Shown piece by piece: positions 25,506 through 35,197 of a DNA stretch of 56,513 nucleotides. The DNA is taken from positions 9,558 through 66,070 of the forward strand of contig NZ_RBZY01000011.1 of the NCBI RefSeq assembly GCF_004022425.1, read 5' to 3'. The position numbers and the translations under genes are program-made. The DNA is from Microbacterium enclense. Lineage in GTDB: Bacteria; Actinomycetota; Actinomycetes; Actinomycetales; Microbacteriaceae. Position 1 is the stretch's first letter. Every line of letters starts with the position of its first letter. Under the pieces are notes generated by a model. The model did not search any database. It saw only the letters and a program-made list of their open reading frames with translations, and was not told the origin of the DNA.

Positions 25506-25558
25506 AGTGTCCAAGACACGCGGATGCCGGGCGGCACGAACCGCGTGTCTTGGACACT
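25506..25558. repeat. palindrome copy A6
   Basis: AGTGTCCAAGACACGCGG and CCGCGTGTCTTGGACACT are perfect 18-bp arms. The copy lies between the divergent padR and kdp operons. Confidence 0.93.
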
Positions 25559-25752
25559 GAACCTTCGGGGCGCGGGACGGCGAACGCGCCGCGACGCCGC
25601 GTAAGCACCCCGTATGCGTCCGCGGGTGGGCCGTAGGGAAACCGTGAGGATCGCGAGATGCCGCGGCGCACAGGAGTTGCATCGACACACGTGCCGCCCT
25701 GCGGCGCCCGCGCCACAGCAGTCGCGCGGAAGCTCCCGAATCTGGAGTCATC

Positions 25753-25974
25753 GTGCTCGATGTCGTCTACCTCGTCGCGATCCTGGCGCTCTTCGCGCTG
25801 GTCGCCCTCATCGCGCAGGGGGTCGAGAAGCTGGGCCCGCAGCCCGGCGCTCCCTCCGCGCGCACCCCCGGCCGCGGCGCCCAGCCGCCCACCGCATCCC
25901 CCGCCCCGGCGCCCGAGCGGTCCTCGCGCAGCGCGCAGGCGCCCGCACCCGAGCGAGGGGGCGACTCCGCATGA
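25753..25974 (+). CDS. small membrane protein at the head of the kdp operon
   Basis: A 73-residue protein with one N-terminal helix ([20 protein letters not shown], residues 2-21), then QGVEKLG and a Pro/Ala/Arg/Ser-rich, probably disordered tail. Its stop overlaps the kdpF ATG (ATGA), so it is translationally coupled to kdp. Tiny one-helix proteins starting with a similar VVYL...FALxAL pattern and ending in a short VRxCERL-like sequence precede kdpF in other high-GC genomes as I recall; this one is longer. The GTG at 25753 is the only good start. A role as an accessory subunit or regulator of KdpFABC is inferred from position alone. Confidence 0.72.
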   Translation: MLDVVYLVAILALFALVALIAQGVEKLGPQPGAPSARTPGRGAQPPTASPAPAPERSSRSAQAPAPERGGDSA

Positions 25975-26051
25975 GCATCCTCGCCGCCGTCCTCGCCATC
26001 GCCGCCGTGGTCTACCTCGTGATCGCGCTCGTCCGTCCGGAGAAGTTCTGA
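25971..26051 (+). CDS. kdpF: KdpF, small subunit of the K+-transporting ATPase
   Basis: A 26-residue single-helix peptide ([20 protein letters not shown] then VRPEKF). The closing L-x-RPEKF is the signature of KdpF, which packs against KdpA and stabilises the complex. It overlaps the preceding small gene by 4 bases and the kdpA start by 1 (TGATG), so its translation is tightly coupled to both. Confidence 0.93.
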   Translation: MSILAAVLAIAAVVYLVIALVRPEKF

Positions 26052-27736
26052 TGGATGCCGGAACCACCTGGTCCATCGTCCTGACCAGCCTCACGCTCCT
26101 CGTCGCCCTGGGCCTGGCCTACCGCCCGCTCGGCGACTACATCGCCCGCGTCTACACCGGCGAGCGCGATCTCGCCGTCGAACGTGGCACGTACCGCCTC
26201 ATCGGCGTCGACCCGCGCGGCGCCCAGACCTGGCAGGCGTACCTGCGGTCGGTGCTGCTCTTCTCGGCTGTCGGCGTCGTCGTGGTCTACGCGCTCCTGC
26301 GCCTGCAGCCGCTGCTGCCGTACTCGCTGGGGCTCGACGCGCCCGGTGAAGCACTTTCGTTCAACACGGCCGTGTCGTTCGTCACGAACACCAACTGGCA
26401 GTCGTACGGCGGTGAGACGACGCTCGGCTACACCGCGCAGTTCGCCGCCCTGACGGTCCAGAACTTCGTCTCCGCGGCCGTCGGCATCGCCGTGGCGGTC
26501 GCGCTCGTGCGGGGCTTCGCCTACCGCCGCAGCGGTGTGATCGGCAACTTCTGGGTCGACCTCGTCCGCGGCACCTACCGCCTGCTGCTGCCGATCTCGG
26601 TGCTCGCAGCTCTCGTGCTGCTGGCCGGCGGCGTCATCCAGAACCTCAACGGATTCACGGATGCCACGACCCTCGCGGGCGCGACCCAGTCGATCCCCGG
26701 CGGGCCGGTGGCATCCCAGGAGGCGATCAAGCTCCTGGGTACCAACGGCGGCGGCATCTTCAACGTGAACGCGGCCCACCCGTTCGAGAACCCCGCGCCG
26801 TGGACGAACCTGCTGGAGATCTTCCTGCTCCTGGTGATCCCGTTCTCGATGCCCCGCGCGTTCGGCCGCATCGTCGGGGACGACCGTCAGGGTTACGCGA
26901 TCCTCGGGGTGATGGCATCCATCTTCCTCGCCTCCACCGCGCTGCTGACCTGGGCGGAGCTGGCCGGCGGCGGCACGGCACCCGCGCTCGCGGGGGGAGC
27001 CCTCGAAGGCAAGGAGGTGCGCTTCGGCATCTTCGGTTCGACGCTGTACGCCGGCGCGACCACGCTCACCTCGACCGGCTCGGTCAACTCGATGCACGAC
27101 AGCTACACGGCGCTCGGCGGCATGGTGCCGATGATCAACATGATGCTCGGCGAGGTCGCGCCCGGCGGCGTCGGCTCGGGCCTGTACGGCATGCTGATCC
27201 TCGCGGTGATCGCGGTGTTCGTCGGCGGCCTGCTGATCGGCCGGACGCCGGAGTATCTCGGCAAGAAGATCGGGCCGCGCGAGATCAAGCTCGCGAGCCT
27301 GTACATCCTCGTCACGCCCACGCTCGTGCTGGCCGGCACCGCGCTGAGCTTCGCAATCCCCGGCATCCGTTCCGATGTCGAGTCGACCTCGATCCTCAAT
27401 CCCGGTGTGCACGGCCTCAGCGAGGTGCTCTACGCCTTCACATCGGCGGCGAACAACAACGGCTCGGCGTTCGCGGGACTCACCGCGAACACCCCGTGGC
27501 TCAACACGGCCCTCGCGGTCGCGATGCTTCTCGGGCGCTTCCTGCCGATCGTGTTCGTGCTGGCCCTGGCGGGTTCGCTCGCGGCCCAGGATGCCGTGCC
27601 CGCCACCGCCGGCACCCTGCCGACACACCGCCCGCAGTTCGCGGGCCTCCTCGCGGGCGTGGCGGTCATCGTCACCGCCCTCACCTACTTCCCGGTCCTC
27701 ACCCTGGGACCCCTGGCCGAAGGACTTACCCGCTGA
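26051..27736 (+). CDS. kdpA: KdpA, K+-selective subunit of KdpFABC
   Basis: A 561-residue channel-like membrane protein of the superfamily of K+ transporters. Typical segments are [35 protein letters not shown] (first selectivity-filter region, near residue 110), [19 protein letters not shown] (near 230), [18 protein letters not shown] (near 343) and [19 protein letters not shown] (near 466). Length is normal. K+ enters here and is driven to the cytoplasm by KdpB. The ATG at 26051 shares its A with the kdpF stop; the kdpB start overlaps its stop in the same way. Confidence 0.97.
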   Translation: MDAGTTWSIVLTSLTLLVALGLAYRPLGDYIARVYTGERDLAVERGTYRLIGVDPRGAQTWQAYLRSVLLFSAVGVVVVYALLRLQPLLPYSLGLDAPGEALSFNTAVSFVTNTNWQSYGGETTLGYTAQFAALTVQNFVSAAVGIAVAVALVRGFAYRRSGVIGNFWVDLVRGTYRLLLPISVLAALVLLAGGVIQNLNGFTDATTLAGATQSIPGGPVASQEAIKLLGTNGGGIFNVNAAHPFENPAPWTNLLEIFLLLVIPFSMPRAFGRIVGDDRQGYAILGVMASIFLASTALLTWAELAGGGTAPALAGGALEGKEVRFGIFGSTLYAGATTLTSTGSVNSMHDSYTALGGMVPMINMMLGEVAPGGVGSGLYGMLILAVIAVFVGGLLIGRTPEYLGKKIGPREIKLASLYILVTPTLVLAGTALSFAIPGIRSDVESTSILNPGVHGLSEVLYAFTSAANNNGSAFAGLTANTPWLNTALAVAMLLGRFLPIVFVLALAGSLAAQDAVPATAGTLPTHRPQFAGLLAGVAVIVTALTYFPVLTLGPLAEGLTR

Positions 27737-29874
27737 TGTCCACGCTCACCCACGCCCCGGCACCCGCCGAGGCCCCGGCCCCGGCCGCTCCGCGCCGCGC
27801 GTTCAGCGCCGCGCAGATCGTCGCCGCCCTCCCGGGAGCTGCGAAGAAGCTCAACCCCGCGTCGCAGTGGCGCAACCCCGTGATGTTCCTCGTGTGGGTG
27901 GGGGCGGCCCTCACCACCCTCATCGCGATCACCGAACCGTTCCTCGGCGGCGGCGACGCGTCTCTGCCGTTCGGGTTCACGTGGGGCATCGCGATCTGGC
28001 TGTGGCTCACGGTGTTCTTCGCCAACATCGCCGAGTCGGTCGCCGAGGGTCGCGGCAAGGCGCAGGCCGCGACACTACGCAAGACGCGGACGACCACGAC
28101 CGCGCGTCGCGTCGTCTCGTACTCCGCCGCGGACCCCCTGGCAACCGGGGCCGCCACCGAGGACGTGCCGTCGGGCGACCTGAAGGTGGGCGACGTCGTG
28201 CTCGTGGAGGCGGGTCAGCTGATCCCGGGCGACGGCGACATCGTCGCGGGCATCGCGACCGTCGACGAGTCGGCGATCACGGGCGAGTCCGCGCCGGTCG
28301 TGCGCGAGTCCGGCGGTGACCGCAGCGCGGTGACGGGCGGCACGCGCGTGCTCAGCGACCGCATCGTCGTCACGATCACGTCGAAGCCGGGCGAGACGTT
28401 CGTCGACCGCATGATCGCGCTCGTCGAGGGCGCGTCGCGCCAGCGCACGCCGAACGAGATCGCGCTGAACATCCTGCTGGCGAGCCTGTCGATCGTGTTC
28501 GTGATCGTGGTGCTGGTCCTCAACCCGATCGCGTCGTACGCCGCGACCCCCGTGTCGATCCCGGTGCTCGTCGCGCTGCTCGTCTGCCTCATCCCCACGA
28601 CGATCGGTGCGCTCCTCAGCGCCATCGGCATCGCGGGCATGGACCGGCTCGTGCAGCGGAACGTCCTGGCGATGTCGGGCCGCGCGGTCGAGGCCGCGGG
28701 CGACGTCACGACGCTCCTGCTCGACAAGACCGGAACGATCACCTACGGCAACCGTCGCGCGTCGGCGTTCGTCCCCCTGGACGGCGTCGGTGGCCCCCTC
28801 CTAGCGGAGTACGCCTCGATGTCGTCGCAGGCCGACCCCACCCCCGAGGGGGTCTCGGTCGTCGAGCTCGCCGCCGCCCAGGGCGTCGTCGCCGAGATGC
28901 CCCGGGGCGCGGAACCCGTCCCGTTCACGGCGCAGACCCGCATGAGCGGCCTCGACCTCGAAGGCGGCACGCAGGTCCGCAAGGGCGCCGCGTCGGCCGT
29001 GGTGGCCTGGCTCGCGGCATCCGGATCGCCCGTTCCCGAGACGCTGCGCGCGCAGCTGCAGGAGGAGACGGATGCCATCGCCCAGTCCGGCGGCACCCCG
29101 CTGGTCGTCGCGACCCTCACGCCCGCGGGCGAGGGGCGCGTGCTCGGCGTCATCCACCTCAAGGACGTCGTGAAGGACGGTCTCCGCGAGAGGTTCGGCG
29201 AGCTGCGGGCCATGGGCATCCGCACCGTGATGATCACGGGCGACAACCCGCTCACGGCCAAGGCGATCGCCGCCGAGGCCGGCGTCGACGACTACCTCGC
29301 CGAGGCGACACCCGAGGACAAGCTCGCCCTCATCCGCCGCGAGCAGGAGGGCGGCAACCTCGTCGCCATGACCGGCGACGGCACGAACGACGCCCCCGCG
29401 CTCGCGCAGGCCGACGTCGGCGTCGCGATGAACACGGGCACGTCGGCCGCGAAGGAGGCCGGCAACATGGTCGACCTCGACAGCGATCCGACGAAGCTCA
29501 TCGACATCGTGCGCATCGGGAAGCAGCTGCTCATCACGCGCGGCGCGCTGACGACGTTCTCGCTCGCGAACGACATCGCGAAGTACTTCGCGATCATCCC
29601 GGCGATGTTCATGGGCGTCTTCCCAGGACTCGCTGTGCTGAACGTCATGCAGTTGTCGTCGCCGGCATCCGCGGTGCTCAGCGCGATCATCTTCAACGCG
29701 ATCGTCATCATCGTGCTCATCCCCCTCGCGCTCCGCGGTGTGAAATACCGCGCGGCCAGCGCCTCGAGCATCCTCAGCCGCAACCTGCTCGTGTACGGGC
29801 TCGGCGGCATCCTCGTCCCCTTCATCGGCATCAAGCTCATCGACCTCGTCGTGAGCCTGCTCCCGGGATTCTGA
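27736..29874 (+). CDS. kdpB: KdpB, P-type ATPase subunit
   Basis: A 712-residue P-type ATPase catalytic subunit. The phosphorylated Asp330 lies in [14 protein letters not shown]. The actuator motif TGES is at 172-175; its Ser is the inhibitory phosphorylation site in E. coli KdpB. The hinge [18 protein letters not shown] is near residue 550. The first 25 residues are an Ala/Pro-rich tail. It couples ATP hydrolysis to K+ uptake with KdpA. The start overlaps the kdpA stop by one base and kdpC follows after 11 bases. Confidence 0.97.
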   Translation: MSTLTHAPAPAEAPAPAAPRRAFSAAQIVAALPGAAKKLNPASQWRNPVMFLVWVGAALTTLIAITEPFLGGGDASLPFGFTWGIAIWLWLTVFFANIAESVAEGRGKAQAATLRKTRTTTTARRVVSYSAADPLATGAATEDVPSGDLKVGDVVLVEAGQLIPGDGDIVAGIATVDESAITGESAPVVRESGGDRSAVTGGTRVLSDRIVVTITSKPGETFVDRMIALVEGASRQRTPNEIALNILLASLSIVFVIVVLVLNPIASYAATPVSIPVLVALLVCLIPTTIGALLSAIGIAGMDRLVQRNVLAMSGRAVEAAGDVTTLLLDKTGTITYGNRRASAFVPLDGVGGPLLAEYASMSSQADPTPEGVSVVELAAAQGVVAEMPRGAEPVPFTAQTRMSGLDLEGGTQVRKGAASAVVAWLAASGSPVPETLRAQLQEETDAIAQSGGTPLVVATLTPAGEGRVLGVIHLKDVVKDGLRERFGELRAMGIRTVMITGDNPLTAKAIAAEAGVDDYLAEATPEDKLALIRREQEGGNLVAMTGDGTNDAPALAQADVGVAMNTGTSAAKEAGNMVDLDSDPTKLIDIVRIGKQLLITRGALTTFSLANDIAKYFAIIPAMFMGVFPGLAVLNVMQLSSPASAVLSAIIFNAIVIIVLIPLALRGVKYRAASASSILSRNLLVYGLGGILVPFIGIKLIDLVVSLLPGF

Positions 29875-29885
29875 AAGGCCCTGCC

Positions 29886-30470
29886 ATGCGTACCACCCTG
29901 CGTACCGCCGGCGTCGCCGTCCGCGCGATGCTCGTCTTCACCGTGCTCCTCGGCGTCGGCTACATGCTGCTGATCACCGGGATCGGTCAGCTCGCCCTCC
30001 CGTCCCAGGCGAACGGTTCGCTCGTGCGTTCCGCGGACGGCACCGTGGTCGGCTCCTCGCTGATCGCGCAGTCGTTCCAGGATGCCGACGGCCAGGCGCT
30101 GCCGCAGTACTTCCAGTCGCGTCCGTCCGCCGCCGGCTGGGACGCCGCCGCCTCGACCGGGTCGAACCTCGGCCCGGAGAACGCGGATCTCATCGCCTCG
30201 ATCGAGGAGGGCCGCGCGGCGTTCGAGGAGCTGAACGGCGCGGGGGCGATCCCGGCCGACGCGGTCACCGCGTCGGGTTCGGGCCTGGACCCCGACATCT
30301 CCGTCGCGAACGCGGAACGCCAGGTCGCGCGGGTCGCCGAGGCCCGTGGCATCCCAGTCTCCGACGTCGAGGCTCTCGTCGCCGAGCACACGCTGCCGCG
30401 CGACCTCGGGTTCCTCGGCGACCCGCGCGTGAACGTCCTCGAGCTCAACCGCGCGCTGGACGCCCGATGA
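29886..30470 (+). CDS. kdpC: KdpC subunit
   Basis: A 194-residue protein with one N-terminal helix (AMLVFTVLLGVGYMLLITGIGQ) and an extracytoplasmic domain. Conserved blocks GSLLIAQSF-like (SSLIAQSFQDADGQALPQYFQSRPSAA), ASTGSNLGPEN, PADAVTASGSGLDPDIS and PRDLGFLGDPRVNVLELN are all there. KdpC stabilises the KdpAB complex. It is the last transport gene; a 53-bp palindrome separates it from kdpD. Confidence 0.97.
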   Translation: MRTTLRTAGVAVRAMLVFTVLLGVGYMLLITGIGQLALPSQANGSLVRSADGTVVGSSLIAQSFQDADGQALPQYFQSRPSAAGWDAAASTGSNLGPENADLIASIEEGRAAFEELNGAGAIPADAVTASGSGLDPDISVANAERQVARVAEARGIPVSDVEALVAEHTLPRDLGFLGDPRVNVLELNRALDAR

Positions 30471-30578
30471 CGCGCGAGAATCGCTGACATGCGCACGCTT
30501 CCCGCCCCCGCCGTCGCCCTCCCCGGGCGGCGGCGGTGCGGCGCGTTCGCGGCGGCGCTTGGCGCCGCACCCACGTCG

Positions 30579-30631
30579 AGTGTCCAAGACACGCCGTTGG
30601 CCGCCCGCAGCAACGGCGTGTCTTGGACACT
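30579..30631. repeat. palindrome copy A7 inside the kdp operon
   Basis: AGTGTCCAAGACACGCCGTT and AACGGCGTGTCTTGGACACT are perfect 20-bp arms. It lies in the 188-bp kdpC-kdpD gap, so it is likely transcribed and could fold as a hairpin that separates expression of the pump from the sensor genes. Confidence 0.93.
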
Positions 30632-30658
30632 CAAACCCCCGCAGCACCGGAGCGCCGC

Positions 30659-33181
30659 GTGAAGCGCGGGTACCTGCGCGTGCTGCTGGGGGCCGCGCCG
30701 GGCGTCGGCAAGACGTACGAGATGCTCGAGGAGGGGCGCCGTCTCCGCGACGAGGGCCGCGACGTCGTCATCGCGATCGTCGAGACGCACGGGCGCGCCG
30801 CCACCGCCGCACAGGCCGAGGGGCTCGAGGTCGTGCCGCGCCGCGCCCTTGCGCACCGGGGCGTCGACCTCGACGAGATGGACCTGGATGCCGTGCTCTC
30901 ACGTCATCCCCAGATCGCGCTGGTCGACGAGCTCGCGCACACCAACGCGCCGGGCTCCTTGAACGAGAAGCGCTGGCAGGACGTCGAGGTCCTGCTCGAC
31001 GCGGGCATCGACGTCATCACGACGGTCAACGTGCAGCACGTCGCCTCGCTCGGCGACGTCGTCGAGAAGATCACCGGCGTGGGGCAGCGCGAGACGGTTC
31101 CGGATGCCGTCGTCCGCGCGGCCGACCAGATCGAGGTCGTCGACCTTGCACCGCAGTCGCTGCGCGACCGACTGGCATCCGGTTTCGTGTACCCCGCCGA
31201 GCGGATCGACGCGGCCCTGTCGAACTACTTCCGGCTCGGCAACCTCACCGCGCTCCGCGAACTCGCGCTGCTGTGGCTCGCCGACGAGGTCGACTCGGCG
31301 CTGCAGCGCTACCGCGTGGAGCAGGGCATCGAGGGCTCGTGGCAGGCCCGAGAGCGGGTCGTCGTCGCGCTCACCGGCGGCGCGGAGGGCGAGACGCTGC
31401 TCCGGCGCGGTGCCCGCATCGCCGCGCGTTCGGCCGGCGGCGAGCTGCTCGCCGTGCACGTGTCGACGCAGGACGGTCTGCGCGCCGAGGAGCCCGGCGC
31501 CCTGGCGGTGCAGCGCGCGCTCGTCGAGTCGCTCGGCGGCACGTATCACCAGGTCGTGGGCGACGACGTCGCGGCCGCTCTCGTCGACTTCGCCCGCTCG
31601 GTGAACGCGTCGCAGCTTGTCATCGGCGTCAGCCGGCGCGGTCGACTGGGTGCGGCCCTGACCGGCCCGGGCATCGGCGCGACCGTCATCCGCCTCTCCG
31701 GCGACATCGACGTCCACATCGTCAACCACGCCCGCGCCGGCGGAAGGTTCGCGCTCCCCCGCCTCGCCGGCCCGGCGCTCAGCGCGAAACGGCGCGTCCT
31801 CGGATTCCTCACCGCCCTCGCGGGCGGACCCCTGCTCTCGTGGCTGCTCATCGCCACCGGCACCGAGGACTCCATCACGACCGATGTCCTCGCCTACCAG
31901 CTGCTGGTCGTGGTCGTCTCCCTCATCGGAGGCATCTGGCCCGCGGTCTTCGCGGCGGTCCTGTCCGGACTCACCCTCGACTTCCTCTTCATCGACCCGC
32001 TGTACACCGTCACCATCGCCGACCCGGACCACGCGCTGTCCCTCGTGCTGTACGTCATCATCGCGATGCTCGTGAGCGTCGTCGTCGACCAGGCCGCCCG
32101 TCGCGCCCGCGCCGCGCGCCGCGCCGCCGCGGAATCCGAGCTGCTCGCCACCGTCGCCGGCAGCGTCCTGCGCGGCGAGAGCGCGGTACCGGCGCTCGTC
32201 ACCCGCGCCCGCGAGGCGTTCGGGCTCGCGGGAGTCCGGCTCGTGGCATCCACCGGGTCCGTCCTCGCGACCGACGGGGAGCCCGTGCGCGACGGCCGCG
32301 CCACCGAGATCCCCGTCGGCGACGGGCGCGCCCGCCTCGAGCTCCACGGCAGAGACCTGGATGCCACCGAACGGCGCCTCCTCGACGTCGTCGTCGCGCA
32401 GCTCGCGGCCGCGCTCGAACGCACCGACCTGGCCGAGACCGCCGCCGAGGCCGGAGTCCTCGCCGCGACGGATCAGGTGCGCAGCGCCCTGCTGTCGGCG
32501 GTGAGCCACGATCTGCGCCGGCCGCTCGCCGCCGCGGTCGCCGCGCTCGGCGGTTTGCGCGCCGCCGGCGACCACCTCTCCGCCGACGATCGCCGCGAGC
32601 TCCTGGAGACCGCGGACGAGAGCCTCGCGACGCTGTCGGTGCTCGTCACCGACCTGCTGGACGTCAGCCGCGTGCAGGCCGGAGTGCTCGCGGTGTCGCT
32701 GGCTCCGGTGGATGCGGCGGGTGTCGTGCTCGCGGCACTCGACGAGCTCGGCCTCGGCCCGGACGACGTCGAGCTCGCGCTCGACCCCGACTTGCCCACG
32801 CTCCGCGCCGACCCGGTGCTGCTGCAGCGCGTGCTCGTGAACGTGCTGAGCAACGCGGTGCGCTTCACCCCCCACGGGGGCCGGGCGCGGGTGGCGACGA
32901 GCAGGCTCGGCGGGGTCGCCGAGATCCGCGTGATCGACCACGGGCCGGGGGTCGCCCCCGAGCGCCGCACCGACATGTTCGCTCCGTTCCAGCGCCTCGG
33001 CGACACCGACAACACGGTCGGCCTCGGCCTGGGCCTGGCGCTCTCGCGCGGATTCGCCGAAGGAATGGGCGGCACCCTCACCCCCGAGGACACCCCGGGC
33101 GGCGGGCTCACGATGGTGATCGCGCTCCCGGTGGAGAACGTGCACGCCGTGGCATCCCTCCCCCGAACGGAGACCCGATGA
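30659..33181 (+). CDS. kdpD: KdpD, osmosensing/K+-sensing histidine kinase
   Basis: An 840-residue sensor kinase. The N-terminal KdpD domain starts LRVLLGAAPGVGKTYEML with Walker A at 11-19, and DELAHTNAPGS follows. A universal-stress-like domain occupies about 230-360. Closely spaced helices of DUF4118 lie about 375-485. A GAF-like region precedes the HisKA box with His617 in SHDLRRPLAA. The ATPase motifs NVLSNAVRF, DHGPGV and GLGLGLALSRGF end it. The GTG at 30659 was chosen because earlier in-frame codons run through palindrome A7. It controls kdp through KdpE. Confidence 0.95.
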   Translation: MKRGYLRVLLGAAPGVGKTYEMLEEGRRLRDEGRDVVIAIVETHGRAATAAQAEGLEVVPRRALAHRGVDLDEMDLDAVLSRHPQIALVDELAHTNAPGSLNEKRWQDVEVLLDAGIDVITTVNVQHVASLGDVVEKITGVGQRETVPDAVVRAADQIEVVDLAPQSLRDRLASGFVYPAERIDAALSNYFRLGNLTALRELALLWLADEVDSALQRYRVEQGIEGSWQARERVVVALTGGAEGETLLRRGARIAARSAGGELLAVHVSTQDGLRAEEPGALAVQRALVESLGGTYHQVVGDDVAAALVDFARSVNASQLVIGVSRRGRLGAALTGPGIGATVIRLSGDIDVHIVNHARAGGRFALPRLAGPALSAKRRVLGFLTALAGGPLLSWLLIATGTEDSITTDVLAYQLLVVVVSLIGGIWPAVFAAVLSGLTLDFLFIDPLYTVTIADPDHALSLVLYVIIAMLVSVVVDQAARRARAARRAAAESELLATVAGSVLRGESAVPALVTRAREAFGLAGVRLVASTGSVLATDGEPVRDGRATEIPVGDGRARLELHGRDLDATERRLLDVVVAQLAAALERTDLAETAAEAGVLAATDQVRSALLSAVSHDLRRPLAAAVAALGGLRAAGDHLSADDRRELLETADESLATLSVLVTDLLDVSRVQAGVLAVSLAPVDAAGVVLAALDELGLGPDDVELALDPDLPTLRADPVLLQRVLVNVLSNAVRFTPHGGRARVATSRLGGVAEIRVIDHGPGVAPERRTDMFAPFQRLGDTDNTVGLGLGLALSRGFAEGMGGTLTPEDTPGGGLTMVIALPVENVHAVASLPRTETR

Positions 33182-33849
33182 AGGTCCTCATCGCCGACGA
33201 CGATCCGCAGCTCGTGCGGGCGCTGCGGATCACGCTCGCCGCGCACGGATACGACGTCGTCGCCGCGGCCGACGGCGCCGCGGCGATCACGCTCGCCGCG
33301 CAAGCCCACCCCGACATCGTGCTTCTCGACCTCGGGATGCCGCACCTCGACGGCGTGCAGGTGATCCAGGCCCTGCGCGGGTGGACGACGGCGCCGATCA
33401 TCGTCGTGTCGGGGCGCACCGGCTCCGCCGACAAGGTCGAGGCGCTGGACGTCGGCGCCGACGACTACGTCACCAAGCCGTTCCAGATCGACGAACTGCT
33501 CGCGCGTCTCCGCGTGCACGCGCGGCGGTCGGTTCCGGCATCCGGTGAGTCGATCGTGCGGTTCGGCGATGTCGAGGTCGACCTCGCCGCGAAGGCCGTC
33601 ACCCGCGCCGGCGCCCGCGTGCACCTGACCCCGACGGAGTGGCGGATGCTGGAGTTCCTCGCCCGCAACCCCGGCTCGCTCGTGACGCGGCAGACGCTGC
33701 TGAAGGAGATCTGGGCCAGCGAGCAGGTCGCCGACAGCGGGTACCTGCGCCTGTACATGTCGCAGCTGCGGAAGAAGCTCGAGGCCGAGCCGTCCGCGCC
33801 CGCGCACCTGCTGACCGAGCAGGGCATGGGCTACCGCCTGGTGCTGTAG
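33178..33849 (+). CDS. kdpE: KdpE response regulator
   Basis: A 223-residue OmpR-family regulator. The receiver domain has the acidic pocket ADDDP (6-10), phospho-acceptor Asp51 in VLLDLGMP, and Lys in DDYVTKPF near 101. The C-terminal winged helix (LTPTEWRMLEFLARNPG, then YLRLYMSQLRKKLE and EQGMGYRL) binds DNA. The ATG overlaps the kdpD stop by 4 bases. It should activate the kdp promoter upstream of 25753. A GC-rich hairpin follows at 33856. Confidence 0.96.
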   Translation: MKVLIADDDPQLVRALRITLAAHGYDVVAAADGAAAITLAAQAHPDIVLLDLGMPHLDGVQVIQALRGWTTAPIIVVSGRTGSADKVEALDVGADDYVTKPFQIDELLARLRVHARRSVPASGESIVRFGDVEVDLAAKAVTRAGARVHLTPTEWRMLEFLARNPGSLVTRQTLLKEIWASEQVADSGYLRLYMSQLRKKLEAEPSAPAHLLTEQGMGYRLVL

Positions 33850-33855
33850 GTCGCA

Positions 33856-33883
33856 CTCCCCCGGCGTCGGCACGAGGGGGGAG
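33856..33883 (+). terminator. hairpin after kdpE
   Basis: CTCCCCC (33856-33862) pairs with GGGGGAG (33877-33883) around a 14-base loop, 7 bases after the kdpE stop. There is no T tract, which is common for terminators in such GC-rich genomes. Confidence 0.5.
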
Positions 33884-33955
33884 CGGCCCCGCGCCCCGGC
33901 GGTGGCGCCCCCAGGACCCAGCCCGCCCCCACCCGCCGCCGCGTAGCCTAGAAAC

Positions 33956-35197
33956 GTGACACTCCCCTTCGACGTGGCCGCGGTGCGGGCCGAGTTCCCG
34001 ATCCTCGGCACCGAGATCGACGGCCGGCCCCTCGTCTACCTCGACTCCGCCGCGACGAGCCAGAAACCCCGCCAGGTTCTGGATGCCGAGCGCGACTTCC
34101 TCGAGACCGCCAATGCCGCGGTGCACCGGGGCGCGCACTTCCTCGCCGCCGAGGCGACCGAGTTGTTCGAGGACGCCCGCGCCGCCGTGGCGGACTTCGT
34201 CGGCGGGACGCCCGAGCAGCTCGTCTGGACCTCCGGAGCCACCGCCGGCCTCAACCTCGTCGCCGGTTCGCTCGGCTACGCGGGGCGCTTGCGCGAGGGC
34301 GACGAGATCGTGGTCACCGAAGCCGAGCATCACGCGAACCTGATCCCGTGGCAGGAACTCGCCGCCCGCACGGGCGCGCGCCTCCGCCACATCCCGGTGC
34401 ACGACGACGGCACGCTCGACATGGCCGCGGCGGAAGGCCTGATCGGCGAGCGCACCAAGGTCGTCGCGTTCCCGCACGTCTCGAACGTCCTCGGCATCGT
34501 GAACCCCGTCGCCGAGCTCGTCGCCCTCGCGCGCAGCGTCGGCGCGCTGACCGTGCTCGACGCGTGCCAGTCGGCGCCCCACCTGCGCCTGGACCTCCCG
34601 GCATCCGGGGTCGATCTGGCCGTGTTCTCGGGTCACAAGATCTTCGGCCCGTACGCGATCGGCGGACTGTGGGGCCGCGACGAGGTGCTCGACGCACTCC
34701 CGCCCTTCACCACCGGCGGCTCGATGATCACGACCGTCACACTGGAGAAGGCCGAGTTCCTCCCCCCACCGCAGCGTTTCGAGGCCGGCACGCAACCGGT
34801 GTCGCAGGCGATCGCCCTCGCGGCGGCGGTCCGCTGGTTCGGCGCACTCGACCGCGACGCCGCGCACGCGCACGAGGCCGCGCTCGAGCGACGCCTGCGC
34901 GAGGGACTGCGCTCGATCGACGGCATCCGTCTGCTCGGAGACACGGATGCCGCCGACCGCGTCGCCCTGCAGGCGTTCGATGTCGAGGGGGTCCACGCTC
35001 ACGACGTGGGGCAGTTCCTCGACAGCCGCGGCGTCGCCGTGCGCGTCGGGCACCACTGTGCACAGCCGCTCCATCGCCGCTTCGGCCTGACCGCTTCCGT
35101 GCGCGCCAGCGCCGCGATCCACACGACCGAGGACGAGGTCGACACGTTCCTCGACGCAGTCTCCGGCGTCCGCGGCTTCTTCGGGGTGACCGCATGA
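33956..35197 (+). CDS. sufS: SufS cysteine desulfurase
   Basis: A 413-residue PLP enzyme that takes sulfur from cysteine for Fe-S cluster assembly. Lys228 in FSGHKIFGPYAIGG binds PLP, Cys368 in GHHCAQPLHRRF carries the persulfide, and YLDSAATSQKP opens the protein as in group II desulfurases. The GTG start at 33956 is the only one close to the conserved FDVAAVRAEFPIL. The sufU gene overlaps its stop by 4 bases. The other suf genes are not here, a split seen in other Actinobacteria. Confidence 0.95.
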   Translation: MTLPFDVAAVRAEFPILGTEIDGRPLVYLDSAATSQKPRQVLDAERDFLETANAAVHRGAHFLAAEATELFEDARAAVADFVGGTPEQLVWTSGATAGLNLVAGSLGYAGRLREGDEIVVTEAEHHANLIPWQELAARTGARLRHIPVHDDGTLDMAAAEGLIGERTKVVAFPHVSNVLGIVNPVAELVALARSVGALTVLDACQSAPHLRLDLPASGVDLAVFSGHKIFGPYAIGGLWGRDEVLDALPPFTTGGSMITTVTLEKAEFLPPPQRFEAGTQPVSQAIALAAAVRWFGALDRDAAHAHEAALERRLREGLRSIDGIRLLGDTDAADRVALQAFDVEGVHAHDVGQFLDSRGVAVRVGHHCAQPLHRRFGLTASVRASAAIHTTEDEVDTFLDAVSGVRGFFGVTA

